This document shows, one piece after another, positions 15,938 through 28,557 of a stretch of DNA of 64,000 nt. The stretch covers positions 620,001 to 684,000 of the forward strand of contig NC_019780.1 of NCBI RefSeq assembly GCF_000317615.1. Reading direction: 5' to 3'. The notes beneath the pieces are model-generated. The model was not told the origin of the DNA, ran no database searches, and saw only the letters and a list, made by a program, of their open reading frames with translations. This stretch comes from Dactylococcopsis salina PCC 8305 (lineage in GTDB: Bacteria; Cyanobacteriota; Cyanobacteriia; Cyanobacteriales; Rubidibacteraceae). The position numbers were made by a program, and so were the translations under genes. Positions within the stretch are counted from its first letter, which is position 1. Each line of letters starts with the position of its first letter.

Positions 15938-18900
15938 TTACTCCTGATCCAACTCCTCATCAGACAACTGATAATTACGCGCCGTTTGGTCGTCAACGAG
16001 ATCGCCATTGCTTTGAATTTCAGCAACATCAGGAGGAATCGGATAAATTGTATTCTGACTGAGAGAATTTTCTTCCTCAGTTAAAGCATATCCCAACGAA
16101 TCCTCATGGACACTAAACCCAGTACCTGCTGGAATTAAACGTCCAATGATCACATTTTCTTTTAAGCCACGTAACCAGTCAGATTTGCCCTCGATCGCGG
16201 CTTCGGTCAAGACGCGAGTTGTCTCTTGGAAACTTGCCGCACTGATAAAGCTATCGGTATTGAGAGAGGCTTTCGTAATCCCCAATAAATTGGGTTTATA
16301 GTCCACTGGTGCGCCACCAATAATCGACATAGTTTCGTTATCCTTATGCACATCCCGTAATTCTGCCAACTCTCCAGGTAAGCGAATCGTATCGCCACCA
16401 TCTTCTACCTTCACCTTAGAAGTCATCTGACGGACAATCACCTCAATATGTTTATCAGAAATATCAATCCCTTGAGACTGATAAACCCGTTGGACTTCAT
16501 CCACTAAAAACTGTTGAACTTTTTGCAAACTGCGAAGTGCGGCTTCATAAGTCCCCATTTCTTGATCTGTGTAATGTTGAAAGAAGACTTCTAGAATCTC
16601 GTGGGGATTTGCTGGGCCATCGGTCAAGGGATCACCAGCCTCAACCGTTTGTCCATCAGCAATCAACATACTTTGTCCCGCACCAATGGCATAATTACTG
16701 ATCACCCCATCGGGTTCAATAATCTTCACGTCAACGGTTTCATCATCCTTATATTCCACTTGCGCTGTTCCCGAACGGGCGGCGAGAACACAAGCCTCTC
16801 GTGGCTTCCGCGCCTCCAACAGTTCCTCAATCCGAGGTAATCCTTGAATAATATCCCCCGTTTTGGTTCGTTCATAAATCAGTAAGACGAGGTTATCTCC
16901 TCGTTGCACTAAACTGCCATTATCCACGTGCAACACCGCACCACTAGACACCCGATAAGGACGGGCATTTCGCAGCACGATCGCGTCTTTTTTGACAGCA
17001 ATCACCTGTCCAGACTCTGGGGCAACCACTTTTTTAGTGAGAGGAGAATTTGCTACCACTAAATCCCCTTCTTCCACTTGTGCTTTCCCTGTAATCGGAA
17101 CGATCGTTAAATCAGCATCTCGCGCCACTAACACCCGACGAATCGCCTCGCCCCCTTCACGGATTCCTCGCACCTCACCTGCTTCTCGACATTGGATTTC
17201 GGTTCGAGCGACAATTTCCCCTGGGGGAATCTCTTGTCCATCTTTTACCAAAATGCGAGTTTGAGGGCTACCACTAAACGCATCCCCTTCATTTTCTCGA
17301 CGAATCGCTAAAGATTCGAGAATCACCATCTGTAAGAAATAAGCGTCTTCTTCCTCTTCACGCTCCATCAATTCAATATCAACACTAATCGGTAGCGAAT
17401 CTTTACTCGCTGCTGGCTCATCTTCATCATTGATATTGAGAACCAATTGAGTTCGCATCAATTCTATACCATTAACCGACTTCACCCGTTCTCCGTCTTT
17501 ATAAAACAAGCGTTGGGAGGCTTTCAGTTCAATTTGTATATTCCCCAATTCATTCATCGAACTTTGAGAGGGAATATCAGGTTCATCGGGAATGGTATAT
17601 TCCACCACAGGACGCAACAGAATTGCGTTTCCTTCTGGGGTTTCCACATACTGCACATAACGCAGAGAATCCGCCGTTAAATCAGGGGTAATCGCTTCTC
17701 CTGGATGTACCAATTGATCCGTACCACAAAGGGGTTCTTGTTCACTCAGATGAACCTCTCCCGATTTAATAATGATTTCCCGCAGGATTTCATTTTTCTG
17801 GATGACTTCTACAATTCCCGAAGATTGACAGAACATATTTTCTACAATCTCCACACCAGCCTCAACATATTCTCCATCTTCCACACGGAGTAAGCCGATA
17901 TCTTTATTGATTTCGTGGCATTCTTCAGGAATCCAAAGCAGCGTTCCGCCTTGGGTCACTTCATAGCCATTTTTCGCTTTGCCGCGCTTATCAATTTCTA
18001 CCCCTGCATATTTCACCATACCGCCCGTTTCTGTGCGATAAGTATCATCCATTAATTCGGCAATCACATCGCCATGTTTGACTTTGCTGCCAGGGGTGGC
18101 TTTTAAGGCAAAGCGTTGATCATTAGCAGAGTGGATAATATATTGTTCACCACTCCCGATGCTGGAACGACGAATGTAAGCCTGATCTAATTGGATGGAA
18201 GCGGTGATGATTTCGATTTCCCGTTTTCCAGTACCGAGACGAACCACACCGCCTTTGCTGGTGATTAGTTTGGTTTCCGCAAGAATGTCTCCCGATTCAA
18301 CTTTTGAGCCGTTGCTGACGACGGGTTCTGCCCCAGGCAGGAGGTTATACACTTCTCCTGATAGCACCCATAATAGTCCCCCCCGTTGAGCGGTGCGTGT
18401 CATGTTCCCCTGACGATCGGTTTTTTCTTCGGGAATTAAGTCCTGGAATAAGACTTCTCCTGCTAAGTCGGAGGAAACATCTTTTGTCGCTTTCTCGGTC
18501 GATCGTTTTTTCGGGGTGGCGACTTCCACGATTAATTGTCCCGCTTCTACGGTTTCGTTGTTATTAGCCATTAACAACGAACCTGGAGTCACGGCGATCG
18601 TTTTTTGTTCACCGTTAGCCAGTTGAACAGAAATCTCTCCCGCCACTTCTACTTGTTCTCGTTCTTCTCCGTGACGAGTTCGCACTTTACGAGTTTTGAG
18701 CTTTTTGGGGACAATCACTGTTCCTTGTTCGGGGGCGGTCACTTGTTGGGCAATATCTCCTGTAAATACGCCCCCAGTGTGGAATGTCCGCATGGTTAAC
18801 TGGGTTCCTGGTTCGCCGATCGATTGCGCGGCAATAATGCCTACGGCTTCTCCGCGATCGACGGGTTTCCCATGAGCTAAACTCCAGCCATAGCAACACT

Positions 18901-19807
18901 TACACACCGATCGCGCTGACTCACAAGTCAAGGGCGATCGCACCTTCACCGTTTTCACCGTTTTCCCAATGCGTTCAGCAAGGGGTTGATCCACTTCCTG
19001 ATTCCGTTCTGCGATCACTTCACCTGTTTCTGGATCAACTACATTTTCCGCAAGCGTCCGACCAAACAAACGTTCCTCAAGGGGAATCAAAACTCGTTCC
19101 CCATCCGTCATGCTGGTGACAGTAATTCCCCGTTCCGTTCCACAATCATCTTCCCGAACAATCAAATCTTGGGACACATCCACCAAACGACGGGTCAAAT
19201 AACCCGAGTCAGCCGTCCGTAACGCGGTATCAACCAACCCTTTACGCGCCCCGTAAGAGGAAATAATATATTCCGTAACTGTCAAGCCTTCTCGGAAATT
19301 GGTTTTAATCGGGAGGTCAATAATTTCCCCTTGCGGATCAGCCATTAAGCCGCGCATTCCCACCAACTGACGCACCTGAGACAAGTTTCCTCTTGCCCCC
19401 GACTGTGACATCATATAAACGGAATTAAGGGGATCAGTGGCTTGGAAATTCCGCACTACTTCATCTTTCAACGCTTCCGAGGTCACGTTCCAAGTATCCA
19501 CCACCTTTTGAAAACGTTCCACTTCCGTAATTTTACCAATGCGATAACGTTCTTCGGTTTCTGCGATCGTGGTTTCTGCGGAGTCCAGCATCTCCCGTTT
19601 ACTGGGAGGCACTTGTAAGTCTTCCACACTAATGGACACACCCGCTTTCGTGGCGTAATGAAACCCCATATCTTTTAGTGCGTCCGCCATTGCTGAACAA
19701 CTGGCACTGCCATAATTAATGAAAGCCCAATGAATGAGTTTTTTCAGTTGCTTTTTATCAACAACTTGGTTCCAGAAGATTGTTTTGGGTTGCTTCTTAT
19801 CAGTCAT
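15938..19807 (-). CDS. rpoC2: RNA polymerase beta' subunit, C-terminal part (RpoC2)
   Basis: This 1289-residue protein is the second half of the split cyanobacterial beta' subunit. It supplies the trigger loop, the rest of the cleft and the large SI3 insertion. The trigger-loop region [18 protein letters not shown] is near residue 335, the Zn-site Cys cluster ([14 protein letters not shown]) near 295-310, and the C-terminal [18 protein letters not shown] segment is present. The long middle with repeated GEV/GD hybrid motifs is SI3. It lies 44 bases after rpoC1 and is the last gene of rpoB-rpoC1-rpoC2. The split is diagnostic of cyanobacteria and plastids. Confidence 0.97.
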   Translation of the reverse strand: MTDKKQPKTIFWNQVVDKKQLKKLIHWAFINYGSASCSAMADALKDMGFHYATKAGVSISVEDLQVPPSKREMLDSAETTIAETEERYRIGKITEVERFQKVVDTWNVTSEALKDEVVRNFQATDPLNSVYMMSQSGARGNLSQVRQLVGMRGLMADPQGEIIDLPIKTNFREGLTVTEYIISSYGARKGLVDTALRTADSGYLTRRLVDVSQDLIVREDDCGTERGITVTSMTDGERVLIPLEERLFGRTLAENVVDPETGEVIAERNQEVDQPLAERIGKTVKTVKVRSPLTCESARSVCKCCYGWSLAHGKPVDRGEAVGIIAAQSIGEPGTQLTMRTFHTGGVFTGDIAQQVTAPEQGTVIVPKKLKTRKVRTRHGEEREQVEVAGEISVQLANGEQKTIAVTPGSLLMANNNETVEAGQLIVEVATPKKRSTEKATKDVSSDLAGEVLFQDLIPEEKTDRQGNMTRTAQRGGLLWVLSGEVYNLLPGAEPVVSNGSKVESGDILAETKLITSKGGVVRLGTGKREIEIITASIQLDQAYIRRSSIGSGEQYIIHSANDQRFALKATPGSKVKHGDVIAELMDDTYRTETGGMVKYAGVEIDKRGKAKNGYEVTQGGTLLWIPEECHEINKDIGLLRVEDGEYVEAGVEIVENMFCQSSGIVEVIQKNEILREIIIKSGEVHLSEQEPLCGTDQLVHPGEAITPDLTADSLRYVQYVETPEGNAILLRPVVEYTIPDEPDIPSQSSMNELGNIQIELKASQRLFYKDGERVKSVNGIELMRTQLVLNINDEDEPAASKDSLPISVDIELMEREEEEDAYFLQMVILESLAIRRENEGDAFSGSPQTRILVKDGQEIPPGEIVARTEIQCREAGEVRGIREGGEAIRRVLVARDADLTIVPITGKAQVEEGDLVVANSPLTKKVVAPESGQVIAVKKDAIVLRNARPYRVSSGAVLHVDNGSLVQRGDNLVLLIYERTKTGDIIQGLPRIEELLEARKPREACVLAARSGTAQVEYKDDETVDVKIIEPDGVISNYAIGAGQSMLIADGQTVEAGDPLTDGPANPHEILEVFFQHYTDQEMGTYEAALRSLQKVQQFLVDEVQRVYQSQGIDISDKHIEVIVRQMTSKVKVEDGGDTIRLPGELAELRDVHKDNETMSIIGGAPVDYKPNLLGITKASLNTDSFISAASFQETTRVLTEAAIEGKSDWLRGLKENVIIGRLIPAGTGFSVHEDSLGYALTEEENSLSQNTIYPIPPDVAEIQSNGDLVDDQTARNYQLSDEELDQE

Positions 19808-19851
19808 GGTTTATTGGTGATTGATTATTTGCGATTGGTGATTCGGGGGAA

Positions 19852-21741
19852 TTAAACGTTAACTACAGAACTACCTAATAAAGCATCGTGGATTGTTTTG
19901 TTATAGATCACACGCCCGGCGGTGGTGCGAATATATTGCGCTACTACTTCTCCGTCTGCATTTTCTTTCACCCGTCGATTGGGATACACTTTCAGCACAG
20001 TGCCATCCTCACGAGTTTCTTCTTCGACCGGTTCTGCTTCTACAGGGTCTCTCACTTCTCCTTCAAAGCGCACCCAAATATAAGCATGAAGATTTAAGTG
20101 TCCTTGCTGGTAGGCACAAATTACATCCTCTAAATTAGAGAAATATCGTTTATCTTGAGGCTCTACCGTGGCATTTTCCGCCGTTAGATAATACGTTCCT
20201 AAAACCATATCTTGAGACGGCGCAACAATGGGCGTTCCCGTTGCGGGAGACAAGATGTTATGGCTCGCTAACATCAATAGTCGCGCTTCTGATTGCGATT
20301 CTAGGGAGAGGGGAACATGAACCGCCATCTGGTCGCCATCAAAGTCGGCGTTAAATGCTGGACAAACTAGGGGATGCAATTGAATCGCTCGTCCTTCCAC
20401 TAAAATCGGTTCAAAGGCTTGAATCCCTAAACGGTGCAAGGTGGGAGCGCGGTTCAGCATAACGGGATGTCCCGTGATCACTTCTTCCAACACTTCCCAG
20501 ATTTCTGGATCGTTGTGTTGAATCTTTTTCTTTGCTGATTTAATGTTGCTAACCACTCCATTACGGATCAAGCGGTGAATCACAAAAGGCTGGAAAAGCT
20601 CGATCGCCATTTCTCGTGGTAAGCCACACTGATAGATTTTCAAGTTCGGACCAACGACAATCACGCTTCTTCCCGAATAATCCACCCGTTTTCCTAACAG
20701 GTTTTGTCGGAACCGACCTTGTTTCCCTTCAATAATATCCGACAAAGACTTCAAGGGACGATTATTTGCGCCCACAACCATTCGGCCGCGACGACCGTTA
20801 TCAATTAACGCATCTACGGCTTCTTGTAACATCCGTTTCTCATTCCGAACGATGATCTCTGGCGCGAGAATATCCTGTAAACGGGCAAGACGATTATTGC
20901 GATTAATCACCCGTCGATAGAGATCATTGAGGTCAGAAGTCGCAAAGCGTCCACCGTCTAATTGCACCATCGGACGTAAATCTGGGGGAATCACGGGGAT
21001 ATAGGTTAAAATCATCCAGTCTGGAGAAGACCCAGTGGCGATAAAATGGTCGATAATGCGTAACCGTTTAATCAGTTTCGCTCGTTTTTGTCCTTTGGCA
21101 TTAGAAACTTCTTCCCGTAGTTTTTCTGCTTCTTCCTCCAAATTGAGGTCTTCTAATAAACGTTGGATGGCTTCAGCGCCAATGCCAACTTCCACTCCCA
21201 TCAACTCTGTATCTTCAGCATAGAGTTGATCTTCAATTTCCATCCACTGTTCTTCGGTCAACAGTTGTTTATAGCTTAAATTCCCCGCATTGCCCGGTTC
21301 TAACACCACATAGGAGTTAAAGTAAACAATTTGCTCCACATCCCGTAACGCCATGTCTAAAAGGATGCTCAAATAACTGGGAATCCCTTTTAAGTACCAA
21401 ACATGAGTTACCGCCGCTGCCAGCTTAATATATCCCATGCGATGACGACGCACTCTCGACTCGGTAACTTCTACCCCACAGCGTTCGCAAACAATCCCAC
21501 GATGACGCACTCGTTTATATTTGCCGCAGTGACATTCCCAATCTTTCGCCGGACCGAAGATGCGCTCGCAAAACAACCCGTCCATTTCTGGTTTCAGGGT
21601 GCGATAGTTAATGGTTTCGGGTTTGGTTACTTCTCCCACTACTTGACCGTTCGGGAGGTTGCGCTCTCCCCATTCACGGATGCGATCGGGCGCTGCGATA
21701 TTAATTTTAACGTAATCAAACTCTTGCTTTGACTGTGCCAT
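19852..21741 (-). CDS. rpoC1: RNA polymerase gamma subunit (RpoC1)
   Basis: This 629-residue N-terminal half of beta' carries the active-site Mg-binding motif [12 protein letters not shown] near residue 465 and the zinc-binding cysteines CHCGKYKRV and GIVCERCG near residues 70-90. The bridge to template DNA ([17 protein letters not shown]) is also visible. It functions in the core enzyme with beta, RpoC2, alpha and omega. It lies 89 bases downstream of rpoB and 44 bases upstream of rpoC2, consistent with one transcript. Confidence 0.97.
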   Translation of the reverse strand: MAQSKQEFDYVKINIAAPDRIREWGERNLPNGQVVGEVTKPETINYRTLKPEMDGLFCERIFGPAKDWECHCGKYKRVRHRGIVCERCGVEVTESRVRRHRMGYIKLAAAVTHVWYLKGIPSYLSILLDMALRDVEQIVYFNSYVVLEPGNAGNLSYKQLLTEEQWMEIEDQLYAEDTELMGVEVGIGAEAIQRLLEDLNLEEEAEKLREEVSNAKGQKRAKLIKRLRIIDHFIATGSSPDWMILTYIPVIPPDLRPMVQLDGGRFATSDLNDLYRRVINRNNRLARLQDILAPEIIVRNEKRMLQEAVDALIDNGRRGRMVVGANNRPLKSLSDIIEGKQGRFRQNLLGKRVDYSGRSVIVVGPNLKIYQCGLPREMAIELFQPFVIHRLIRNGVVSNIKSAKKKIQHNDPEIWEVLEEVITGHPVMLNRAPTLHRLGIQAFEPILVEGRAIQLHPLVCPAFNADFDGDQMAVHVPLSLESQSEARLLMLASHNILSPATGTPIVAPSQDMVLGTYYLTAENATVEPQDKRYFSNLEDVICAYQQGHLNLHAYIWVRFEGEVRDPVEAEPVEEETREDGTVLKVYPNRRVKENADGEVVAQYIRTTAGRVIYNKTIHDALLGSSVVNV

Positions 21742-21830
21742 ATTTCTGCTCTGCTCACTTGTAAAATAACGACCTCAAAGGTGACTTGTCATTCCTCACC
21801 AGTGAATAACAAGTCACACTTCCCCAAAAC

Positions 21831-24800
21831 TTATGATTCCACTTCTTCGGTTTCGGCTTCTTCTGCGGCGAGGGCCTCTGCGGGAACAATGTCTTTCCGA
21901 GATAAAGACTCATAAGTGGGGCGCGAAGGCGTGCGACGACGTTCGCTGTCCGCCATCAAATCCACTTCTAAATCTTCACTGGTCCCATCGTCATTGGTAT
22001 CTACCCGATGGACAGAAATATCTAATCCTAAAGACTGTAATTCCCGCATCAGTACCTTAAAGGATTCTGGCGTGCCAGGGCGAGGAATCGGTTTTCCTTT
22101 CACAATGGCATTCAAGGCTTCGTTACGCCCCTGCATATCGTCTGATTTCACCGTTAACAATTCTTGCAAGGTGTAAGCCGCGCCGTAAGCCTCTAACGCC
22201 CAAACTTCCATTTCTCCAAATCGTTGTCCTCCTTGTTGCGCTTTTCCGCCTAATGGTTGTTGCGTCACTAAAGAATAAGGACCGGTCGATCGAGCGTGAA
22301 TCTTATCATCAACCAAGTGAACCAGTTTCAGCATATAGGCTTGTCCGACAGTGATTGGTCGATCGAAAGGCTCTCCTGTCCGTCCATCATAAAGAGTCAT
22401 TTTCCCTGGATTATTTTCATCAAATGCCCACTCTTTACCAGGACGACTGGCGGCTTCTTTCAACTTCGCATCCACCGTGTCACGGGAAGCCTGTTCCCCA
22501 TACATTTCATCAAACGGAGTCAACTTAAAGCGAGCATTCAGATTTTCTGCAGCCCAACCCAAGAGACACTCAAACACTTGTCCCACATTCATCCGTGAGG
22601 GAACACCGAGAGGATTTAACGCCACATCAAGGGGACGACCATCAGGGAGGTAAGGCATATCTTCAATGGGGAGAATCCGAGAAATAATCCCTTTATTCCC
22701 GTGTCGTCCTGCCATTTTATCTCCCACTTGAATTTTCCGTTTCAGGGCGACATAGCAGCGCACCACCATATTTGCCCCTGGGGGGAGTTCGTCTCCTTGT
22801 TCACGGGTAAACACGCGCACATCGACAATGCGACCTTTTTCCCCATTGGGAACTCGTAGCGAGTTATCACGAACATCGCGCGCTTTTTCCCCAAAAATAG
22901 CACGGAGGAGCTTTTCTTCTGGCGGTTGATCCGACTCTCCTTTCGGGGTAACTTTTCCGACAAGGATATCCCCTGCTTCTACCCAAGCACCAACCCGAAT
23001 AATGCCACGTTCATCCAATTGCCGCAACGCATCTTCGCCCACGTTGGGAATCTCACGAGTCACTTCTTCCGGTCCGAGTTTCGTCTGACGAGCTTCGATT
23101 TCGTATTTCTCAACGTGGATACTGGTGTAAACGTCATCCTGTACCAGACGCTCACTGACTAAAATCGCATCTTCATAGTTATATCCCTCCCAGGGCATAT
23201 AAGCAATCAGAACATTTTGACCGAGAGCAATTTCGCCCCCTTCCGTTGCCGAACCATCCGCTAACACCTGTCCTGGCACTACTTCCTCGCCCGCAAACAC
23301 GAGAGGACGTTGGTTTAAACAAGTGTCCTGGTTAGAACGCTGATATTTTTGTAGAGGATATTCAAGAAATTGTGGTTCTGATGCTTCTTCTTCCGAAGTT
23401 TCTCCCTCCAATTGCGGTTGTTCTTGCGGGGGGGTACTGACTTTTACTCGGACAATCGTTGCATCCACATAATCCACTGTCCCATAAGTCCGAGACACCA
23501 CTACCATCCCAGAATCACGAGCAGATTGTGCTTCTAATCCTGTTCCCACTAAAGGACGTTCGGGACGCAATAAAGGCACTGCTTGACGCTGCATATTTGA
23601 CCCCATGAGAGCGCGGTTTGCGTCATCATGTTCCAAGAACGGAATCAGGGAAGTTGCCACCGACACAATCTGTAGGGGAGAAATGGCGACATAATCCACT
23701 TCTTTCGGGCTAGTGGTGGTAAACTCTTGACGATAGCGCACCGCCACTGTATTCCCTAAAATATACCCTTCTTCATCTGTCGCAATATCTCCAGGGGCAA
23801 CTCGTTTGTCGTCTTCTTCGTCGGCGGTGAGATAAATCGGGTCTTGATCACGCAACACACGCCCATCTTCCACTGGATAATAGGGAGTGGCAATAAAGCC
23901 AAAATGATTCACTCGCGCACAAGTTGCCAAAGACCCAATTAAACCCGCATTGGGACCTTCTGGCGTTTCTACTGGACAAATCCGTCCATAGTGGGAGGGA
24001 TGAATATCACGCACCGCAAACCCAGCCCGTTCTCGACTTAATCCTCCCGGTCCCAATGCACTAATCCGCCGTTTGTGAGTCAACTCTGCTAAAGGATTCG
24101 TCTGATCCATAAATTGGGACAATTGCGATGAGCCAAAAAACTCTTTAATCGCCGCCACCAAGGGTTTTGGATTCACCAAAGATGTCGGAGTGAGGGTGTT
24201 CGCCTCCGAAACCGTCATCCGTTCCCGAATAATCCGTTCTAAGCGATTTAATCCTACTCGCACTTGGTTCTGTAAGAGTTCGCCAACGGAACGCACTCGA
24301 CGATTTCCCAAGTGGTCAATATCATCGGTCGTTCCGAGGTCAAATTCTAAATTGATTAAATAATCGATCGCCGCTAAAATATCCTGTTGGGTCAATACTC
24401 GTGTTGTTTCGGGAGTGGTAAGATTTAACTTCCGATTCAGTTTGTGACGACCGACTCGTCCTAAATCATAACGTTTGGGGTCAAAGAAACGAGAATCTAA
24501 TAATTGTTGACCTCCTGAAACCGTTGGCGGTTCACCAGGACGCAGTTTCCGATAAAGTTCTAAGAGTGCTTCTTCTTCGGTGGGATTCCCTTCTTTATCT
24601 AGGGTTTTTTGGAAATAGTCTGCGTTGCGTAACCCATCATTAATTTCGTTATCCTGGAGTCCAATGGCTTTGAGGAGAACTTGGGCGCTGAGTTTACGAG
24701 TTTTATCAATGCGAACCCAAACTAAATCGTTTTTGTCGGTTTCAAATTTTAACCAAGCCCCTCGGTTGGGAATTAAGGACGCAGAATAAGTCCGACGGTT

Positions 24801-25214
24801 ATTTTTATCGGTTTCGGGTTTATAATAAACCCCAGGAGAACGAACAATTTGGTTAACAATAATCCGTTCTGCACCATTAATCACAAATGTTCCCCGTTCT
24901 GTCATTAACGGTAACTCACCGATAAAGACTTCTTGCTCTTGAATTTCTCCAGTTTCTTTATTGATGAGACAGGTGGGAACGTACATCTGTACGGAATAGC
25001 TACTGTCACGGCGTTTCGCTTCATCTACCTCATATTTTGGCGGTTTCAGTCGGAAGTTTTCGGCGACAAAACGTAGTTCCAATTTTCCTGTATAGTCGGA
25101 AATTGGGGAGAAGCTATCTAACTCCTCAATTAATCCCTTTTCTAAAAACCAACGGAAGCTGGCGCGTTGAATTTCAATTAAATCCGGTAACAGATTGGTG
25201 GCTAGATTACTCAT
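21831..25214 (-). CDS. rpoB: RNA polymerase beta subunit
   Basis: This 1127-residue catalytic beta subunit is full length for cyanobacteria. Recognisable segments include [19 protein letters not shown], the rifampicin-pocket segments around [20 protein letters not shown] and [32 protein letters not shown], and [13 protein letters not shown] in the active-centre region. The C-terminal [20 protein letters not shown] and [19 protein letters not shown] are complete. It is the first gene of the rpoB-rpoC1-rpoC2 operon, 82 bases after tatD. Confidence 0.97.
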   Translation of the reverse strand: MSNLATNLLPDLIEIQRASFRWFLEKGLIEELDSFSPISDYTGKLELRFVAENFRLKPPKYEVDEAKRRDSSYSVQMYVPTCLINKETGEIQEQEVFIGELPLMTERGTFVINGAERIIVNQIVRSPGVYYKPETDKNNRRTYSASLIPNRGAWLKFETDKNDLVWVRIDKTRKLSAQVLLKAIGLQDNEINDGLRNADYFQKTLDKEGNPTEEEALLELYRKLRPGEPPTVSGGQQLLDSRFFDPKRYDLGRVGRHKLNRKLNLTTPETTRVLTQQDILAAIDYLINLEFDLGTTDDIDHLGNRRVRSVGELLQNQVRVGLNRLERIIRERMTVSEANTLTPTSLVNPKPLVAAIKEFFGSSQLSQFMDQTNPLAELTHKRRISALGPGGLSRERAGFAVRDIHPSHYGRICPVETPEGPNAGLIGSLATCARVNHFGFIATPYYPVEDGRVLRDQDPIYLTADEEDDKRVAPGDIATDEEGYILGNTVAVRYRQEFTTTSPKEVDYVAISPLQIVSVATSLIPFLEHDDANRALMGSNMQRQAVPLLRPERPLVGTGLEAQSARDSGMVVVSRTYGTVDYVDATIVRVKVSTPPQEQPQLEGETSEEEASEPQFLEYPLQKYQRSNQDTCLNQRPLVFAGEEVVPGQVLADGSATEGGEIALGQNVLIAYMPWEGYNYEDAILVSERLVQDDVYTSIHVEKYEIEARQTKLGPEEVTREIPNVGEDALRQLDERGIIRVGAWVEAGDILVGKVTPKGESDQPPEEKLLRAIFGEKARDVRDNSLRVPNGEKGRIVDVRVFTREQGDELPPGANMVVRCYVALKRKIQVGDKMAGRHGNKGIISRILPIEDMPYLPDGRPLDVALNPLGVPSRMNVGQVFECLLGWAAENLNARFKLTPFDEMYGEQASRDTVDAKLKEAASRPGKEWAFDENNPGKMTLYDGRTGEPFDRPITVGQAYMLKLVHLVDDKIHARSTGPYSLVTQQPLGGKAQQGGQRFGEMEVWALEAYGAAYTLQELLTVKSDDMQGRNEALNAIVKGKPIPRPGTPESFKVLMRELQSLGLDISVHRVDTNDDGTSEDLEVDLMADSERRRTPSRPTYESLSRKDIVPAEALAAEEAETEEVES

Positions 25215-25296
25215 TGATTAATCTTTTCTTGGTGTTGCGTTGGTGAGTCTGGTTAATACTTTTTTGTGATTCAAGAGCGGGAATTAACTCTTGATT

Positions 25297-26091
25297 TTAA
25301 TTAAATTCGCTGATTGAGGGTAGAGAAAATAATTCACGAGCGTTACGGGTGGTGGTTTCAGCTAGGGTTTCTAAGGGGGTGTTTCTTAAGTTGGCGACGG
25401 TTTCGGCAACATAGCGCACGTAACTTGGTTCGTTGCGTTTGCCCCGTTTGGGAACTGGGGCGAGGAAAGGACAGTCTGTTTCTACTAAGAGTCGATCGTC
25501 GGGGACGATTTGCGCTGAGGACTGGACAGTTTTAGCATTTTTAAATGTGACTAAGCCACTGAAGCTGATGTAAAATCCCAAGTTGAGACAGATTTCTGTT
25601 TCTTCGGGAGAACCCGCCCAACAGTGCATTACTCCTTTGACTGCTCCTTTTTCGGTTTGAAATTTGCTCACCAATTCGACTAATTCTGTCGTTGCGTCTC
25701 GACAGTGGATGATGACGGGTTTGTTGAGGCGTTGCGCGATCGAGAGTTGATTCCAAAATGCGTTTCTTTGTTCTTGGACGTTTTCGGCTTTATACAAGTC
25801 TAACCCAGTTTCCCCAATGGCAACCACACGGGGATCAGACTGGGCTAACTGCTCGGTTTCTTGGGCGAGTTCAGGTTTCCATTTTCGCGCTTCTAGGGGA
25901 TGTAAGCCAACTGCAAAGGAGACTTCTGGAAACTGCTGCGCGATCGCGCTGATTTGGGCATACTCTTTGGGCTCAACGCAGGAGTGAACGAGTTGCACCA
26001 CTCCTTGTTCTTGCCAACGGGTTTTTAATTCTGCCAATTCCGCCTCAAAAACATCAAAGTTGATGTGAACATGGGTATCAATTAGCTGCAT
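25297..26091 (-). CDS. TatD-family metal-dependent deoxyribonuclease
   Basis: This TIM-barrel metallohydrolase of about 264 residues has the TatD metal-ligand motifs: DTHVHINF at the N-terminus, IGETGLD near residue 95, [17 protein letters not shown] and [12 protein letters not shown]. Members act as 3'-5' exonucleases or DNases in repair and turnover. I start at ATG 26091 (MQLIDTHVH), preceded by AAGGAG at about 12 bases, and not at the upstream TTG. Its position between rpsT and rpoB is conserved in many cyanobacteria. Confidence 0.92.
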   Translation of the reverse strand: MQLIDTHVHINFDVFEAELAELKTRWQEQGVVQLVHSCVEPKEYAQISAIAQQFPEVSFAVGLHPLEARKWKPELAQETEQLAQSDPRVVAIGETGLDLYKAENVQEQRNAFWNQLSIAQRLNKPVIIHCRDATTELVELVSKFQTEKGAVKGVMHCWAGSPEETEICLNLGFYISFSGLVTFKNAKTVQSSAQIVPDDRLLVETDCPFLAPVPKRGKRNEPSYVRYVAETVANLRNTPLETLAETTTRNARELFSLPSISEFN

Positions 26092-26168
26092 TACTAACCG
26101 CTGCTCCTTCAACCTATTGGTTTGTGTTCTGATGCTAATTTTCGGGTTAACGATCGATCGAATCGAGA

Positions 26169-26459
26169 CTAAGCAGAAGTTACTTTTTTCAGAGCTTTTG
26201 CTAAACGAGCTTTTTTTCTTGCCCCATTATTTTTATGGAGAGCATTGACTTTAACTGCCTTATCAATTTTACTGTAAGCAGCCGCCATGGCTTTTTGCAC
26301 TTGTTGTTCTTTTTCGCTGTCGGGGTTGCTGGCGTAGTCATCAACCACAGCAAAGTATTTTTTCATCAGCGTTTTCACAGCCGACTTATAGGATTTATTT
26401 TGGAGACGATTGCGCTCTGCGATTTGGATACGCTTCTTTGCGGATTTAATATTTGCCAC
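26169..26459 (-). CDS. rpsT: Ribosomal protein bS20
   Basis: This 96-residue basic protein of the small ribosomal subunit binds 16S rRNA. It has the typical N-terminus [22 protein letters not shown] and the alanine-rich helical C-terminus ([18 protein letters not shown]). It is the first gene of the minus-strand block rpsT-tatD-rpoB-rpoC1-rpoC2. A promoter should lie within 26460-26620, but I cannot identify it confidently. Confidence 0.96.
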   Translation of the reverse strand: MANIKSAKKRIQIAERNRLQNKSYKSAVKTLMKKYFAVVDDYASNPDSEKEQQVQKAMAAAYSKIDKAVKVNALHKNNGARKKARLAKALKKVTSA

Positions 26460-26672
26460 GGTTATCCTTCAAAGAATAAATTACTTTATTGGTTTATTTT
26501 ATCCCCCCGCTCTTGAATCAAGATTAAGGGAACTATTATTGTAGCACCTTATTTCTAAACTTGTTAAGTGCTTGCAGATTTTTTTTTCAGTTGGCAAGAA
26601 GGAAAGGAGAAATTTTCAAGAGAAATGACAATGGAGGGAGGAGGTTCTGAAAAATTCAGGTTAAGCTAGAAA

Positions 26673-26807
26673 GGAAAAGCTGGGCAATTAAAATCATACC
26701 ATCGTTTAATCGGCTTTCCCAGCCCCTGATCGTTTACGCTGAAAGTCGAAGCGATTTAGGGTAGAACGGTAAACGAGGGTAGTCGCTTAGAGGGGTATTT
26801 CGACTCC
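26673..26807 (+). promoter_or_regulatory. Foldable 5' leader of hisD, possible pseudoknot
   Basis: The 348-base gap between rpsT and hisD contains several complementary segments. GCTGGG (26679-26684) pairs CCCAGC (26718-26723). AGTCG (26744-26748) pairs CGACT (26801-26805). AAGCGATT (26749-26756) pairs AGTCGCTT (26781-26788) with one G-U. CGTTTAC (26731-26737) pairs GTAAACG (26769-26775) and crosses the previous stems. The probable ribosome-binding site AGAGGGG (26789-26795) lies between two pairing strands just before the hisD ATG. I do not recognise a known riboswitch class. The gap upstream (26460-26672) holds no visible gene. Confidence 0.4.
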
Positions 26808-28124
26808 ATGCTGCGGATTATAACTCAAATCGCGGAAGCAACAACAGAACTACAACGGATTTCCGATCGCACTCACAACCAACAAACAGAAGGGAAAGAG
26901 GTGGCGGTACGGGAGATTTTGAAGACGGTACAAACCGAGGGGGATCAAGCACTGCTTGACTATACCGAAAAGTTTGACCAACTGACCTTAACAGTTGACC
27001 AGTTGCGGGTGACAGGGTCAGAACTGGATGCGGCTTATCAACAAGTGTCTAAGGAATTAATTGATGCGATCGCCCTTGCCAGGAAAAAAATTGAGGCGTT
27101 TCATCGCCAACGCACGCCAAAATCATGGGTGGAGTTTGGTGACAATCAAACCGTATTAGGGAAACGCTATACTGCGGTCGATCGAGCGGGATTATATGTC
27201 CCTGGCGGACGCGCCTCCTATCCCAGCACGGTTTTAATGAATGCTGTCCCCGCGACAGTCGCTGGGGTTTCCCGACGAGTGATGGTTACGCCCCCTGGGG
27301 CTGATGGAAAAGTCAACTCGGCGGTGTTGGTGGCAGCACAAGAAGCGGGAATTGAGGAAATTTATCGCGTGGGAGGGGCGCACGCGATCGGTGCGTTAGC
27401 CTATGGGACAGAAACCATCCCCAAAGTTGATGTCATCACCGGTCCTGGCAACATTTACGTCACCCTGGCGAAAAAAATGGTTTATGGGACAGTGGGAATT
27501 GACTCTTTAGCGGGACCCTCGGAAGTTTTAATCATTGCGGATCACAATGCAAATCCCGTTTATGTCGCTGCGGACTTGTTAGCGCAGGCAGAACACGATC
27601 CGATGGCGGCGGCGATTCTGCTGACGACAGAGGAAAAATTAGCGCAAGAAGTACAAAAGCAAGTAGAAGTCCAATTAGAGAATCATCCCCGTCGCACACT
27701 CACCGAGAAGGCGATCGCCCATTATGGAGTAGCCGTCGTGGTTAAATCCCTCACCGAAGCGGCAAAACTATCAAACTTGTTTGCACCAGAACATTTAGAA
27801 TTAGAAGTCGAAGACCCCTGGGAAATGCTGAACTTAATCCGACACGCGGGCGCAATTTTTATGGGTCATTCCACCCCAGAAGCAGTGGGAGATTATCTCG
27901 CCGGACCCAATCATACCCTTCCCACCTCTGGCGCGGCGCGTTATGCTTCGGCGTTAGGAGTGGAAACCTTTATGAAGCATTCTAGTTTAATTGAGTATTC
28001 TCATACCGCGTTGGATGACGTATCCCAAGCGATTCAAACCTTAGCGCAAGCAGAGGGATTACATTCTCATAGTGAGTCGGTGCGCTTACGGATGTCAAAG
28101 CAGTATGATCAGTATAAATGCTGA
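26808..28124 (+). CDS. hisD: Histidinol dehydrogenase
   Basis: This 438-residue zinc enzyme oxidises L-histidinol to L-histidine in two NAD-dependent steps, the end of histidine biosynthesis. Family segments visible are AGLYVPGGRASYPSTVLMNAVPA (seen as VPGGRASYPSTVLMN), GGAHAIGALAYGTETIP, ITGPGNIYVTLAKK, AQAEHDPMAAAIL (metal-binding His), LFAPEHLEL (catalytic Glu-His) and AGPNHTLPTSGAARY. The start ATG follows AGAGGGG. It stands alone, with no other his genes near, as is usual in cyanobacteria. Confidence 0.96.
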   Translation: MLRIITQIAEATTELQRISDRTHNQQTEGKEVAVREILKTVQTEGDQALLDYTEKFDQLTLTVDQLRVTGSELDAAYQQVSKELIDAIALARKKIEAFHRQRTPKSWVEFGDNQTVLGKRYTAVDRAGLYVPGGRASYPSTVLMNAVPATVAGVSRRVMVTPPGADGKVNSAVLVAAQEAGIEEIYRVGGAHAIGALAYGTETIPKVDVITGPGNIYVTLAKKMVYGTVGIDSLAGPSEVLIIADHNANPVYVAADLLAQAEHDPMAAAILLTTEEKLAQEVQKQVEVQLENHPRRTLTEKAIAHYGVAVVVKSLTEAAKLSNLFAPEHLELEVEDPWEMLNLIRHAGAIFMGHSTPEAVGDYLAGPNHTLPTSGAARYASALGVETFMKHSSLIEYSHTALDDVSQAIQTLAQAEGLHSHSESVRLRMSKQYDQYKC

Positions 28125-28132
28125 TTTAGTCA

Positions 28133-28275
28133 TCTGGAATCGTCAAACTGGCTTGGGAAAAACTTTTGATTCTTCTGGCGGCTTTTCCCTACCCAATGGC
28201 GCACAGCGATCGCCCGATGCGGCTTGGATTCCTCTCGAAAAGTAGAACGCACTCACTTTAGAGGAAAAAAGGGGC
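28133..28275 (+). pseudogene. Uma2-family nuclease fragment 1
   Basis: The frame reads NRQTGLGKTFDSSGGFSLPN then GAQRSPDAAWIPLEK followed by TAG, in the Trp position of the family's PLEKW. This is the middle of a DUF820/Uma2 endonuclease-like protein. It is nearly identical to 29165-29310 but lacks both ends. It lies directly after the hisD stop and is a decayed duplicate. Confidence 0.8.
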
Positions 28276-28295
28276 TGATAATCAGTTCCTTAAGG

Positions 28296-28523
28296 CTAGT
28301 CATTTGTTTTCCAATCAAATCTGACTGTCTCTACTTCTTCAGTAATCTCTTCTAGAGACAAGTCATCGGTTTCAAATGCTTGAAGTAATTCTGTTAGTTT
28401 TTGTTCTCGCAACTTTTTTTCTAATTCTTTACTTAGTTTAATTTTTTCTGATTCAGATAACTGTTCCACTAATTTTAAGATTTGGTCAAAATCTAAGGAA
28501 AGCTGATAGACTTTTTTACTCAT
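28296..28523 (-). CDS. Small hypothetical protein, antitoxin-like
   Basis: This 75-residue highly charged helical protein (QILKLVEQLSESEKIKLSKE, then ELEKKLREQKLTELL) resembles small cyanobacterial proteins found before toxin genes. No toxin follows: its downstream side is the Uma2 fragment. It is either an orphan antitoxin or a protein of unknown role. The start ATG is clear. Family assignment is tentative. Confidence 0.45.
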   Translation of the reverse strand: MSKKVYQLSLDFDQILKLVEQLSESEKIKLSKELEKKLREQKLTELLQAFETDDLSLEEITEEVETVRFDWKTND

Positions 28524-28557
28524 GAGATTTATCGGTGAATACTGATGTTGTCAATTT

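Noticed and set aside
15938..25214. Many 60-110 residue plus-strand frames opposite the rpo genes
   Set aside because: They lie antisense to highly conserved rpoB, rpoC1 and rpoC2 coding sequence and show no domain or ribosome-binding site.
26641..26807. hisD leader considered as 6S RNA, RNase P RNA or tmRNA
   Set aside because: No signature sequences of these RNAs were found; only unclassified stems are visible.
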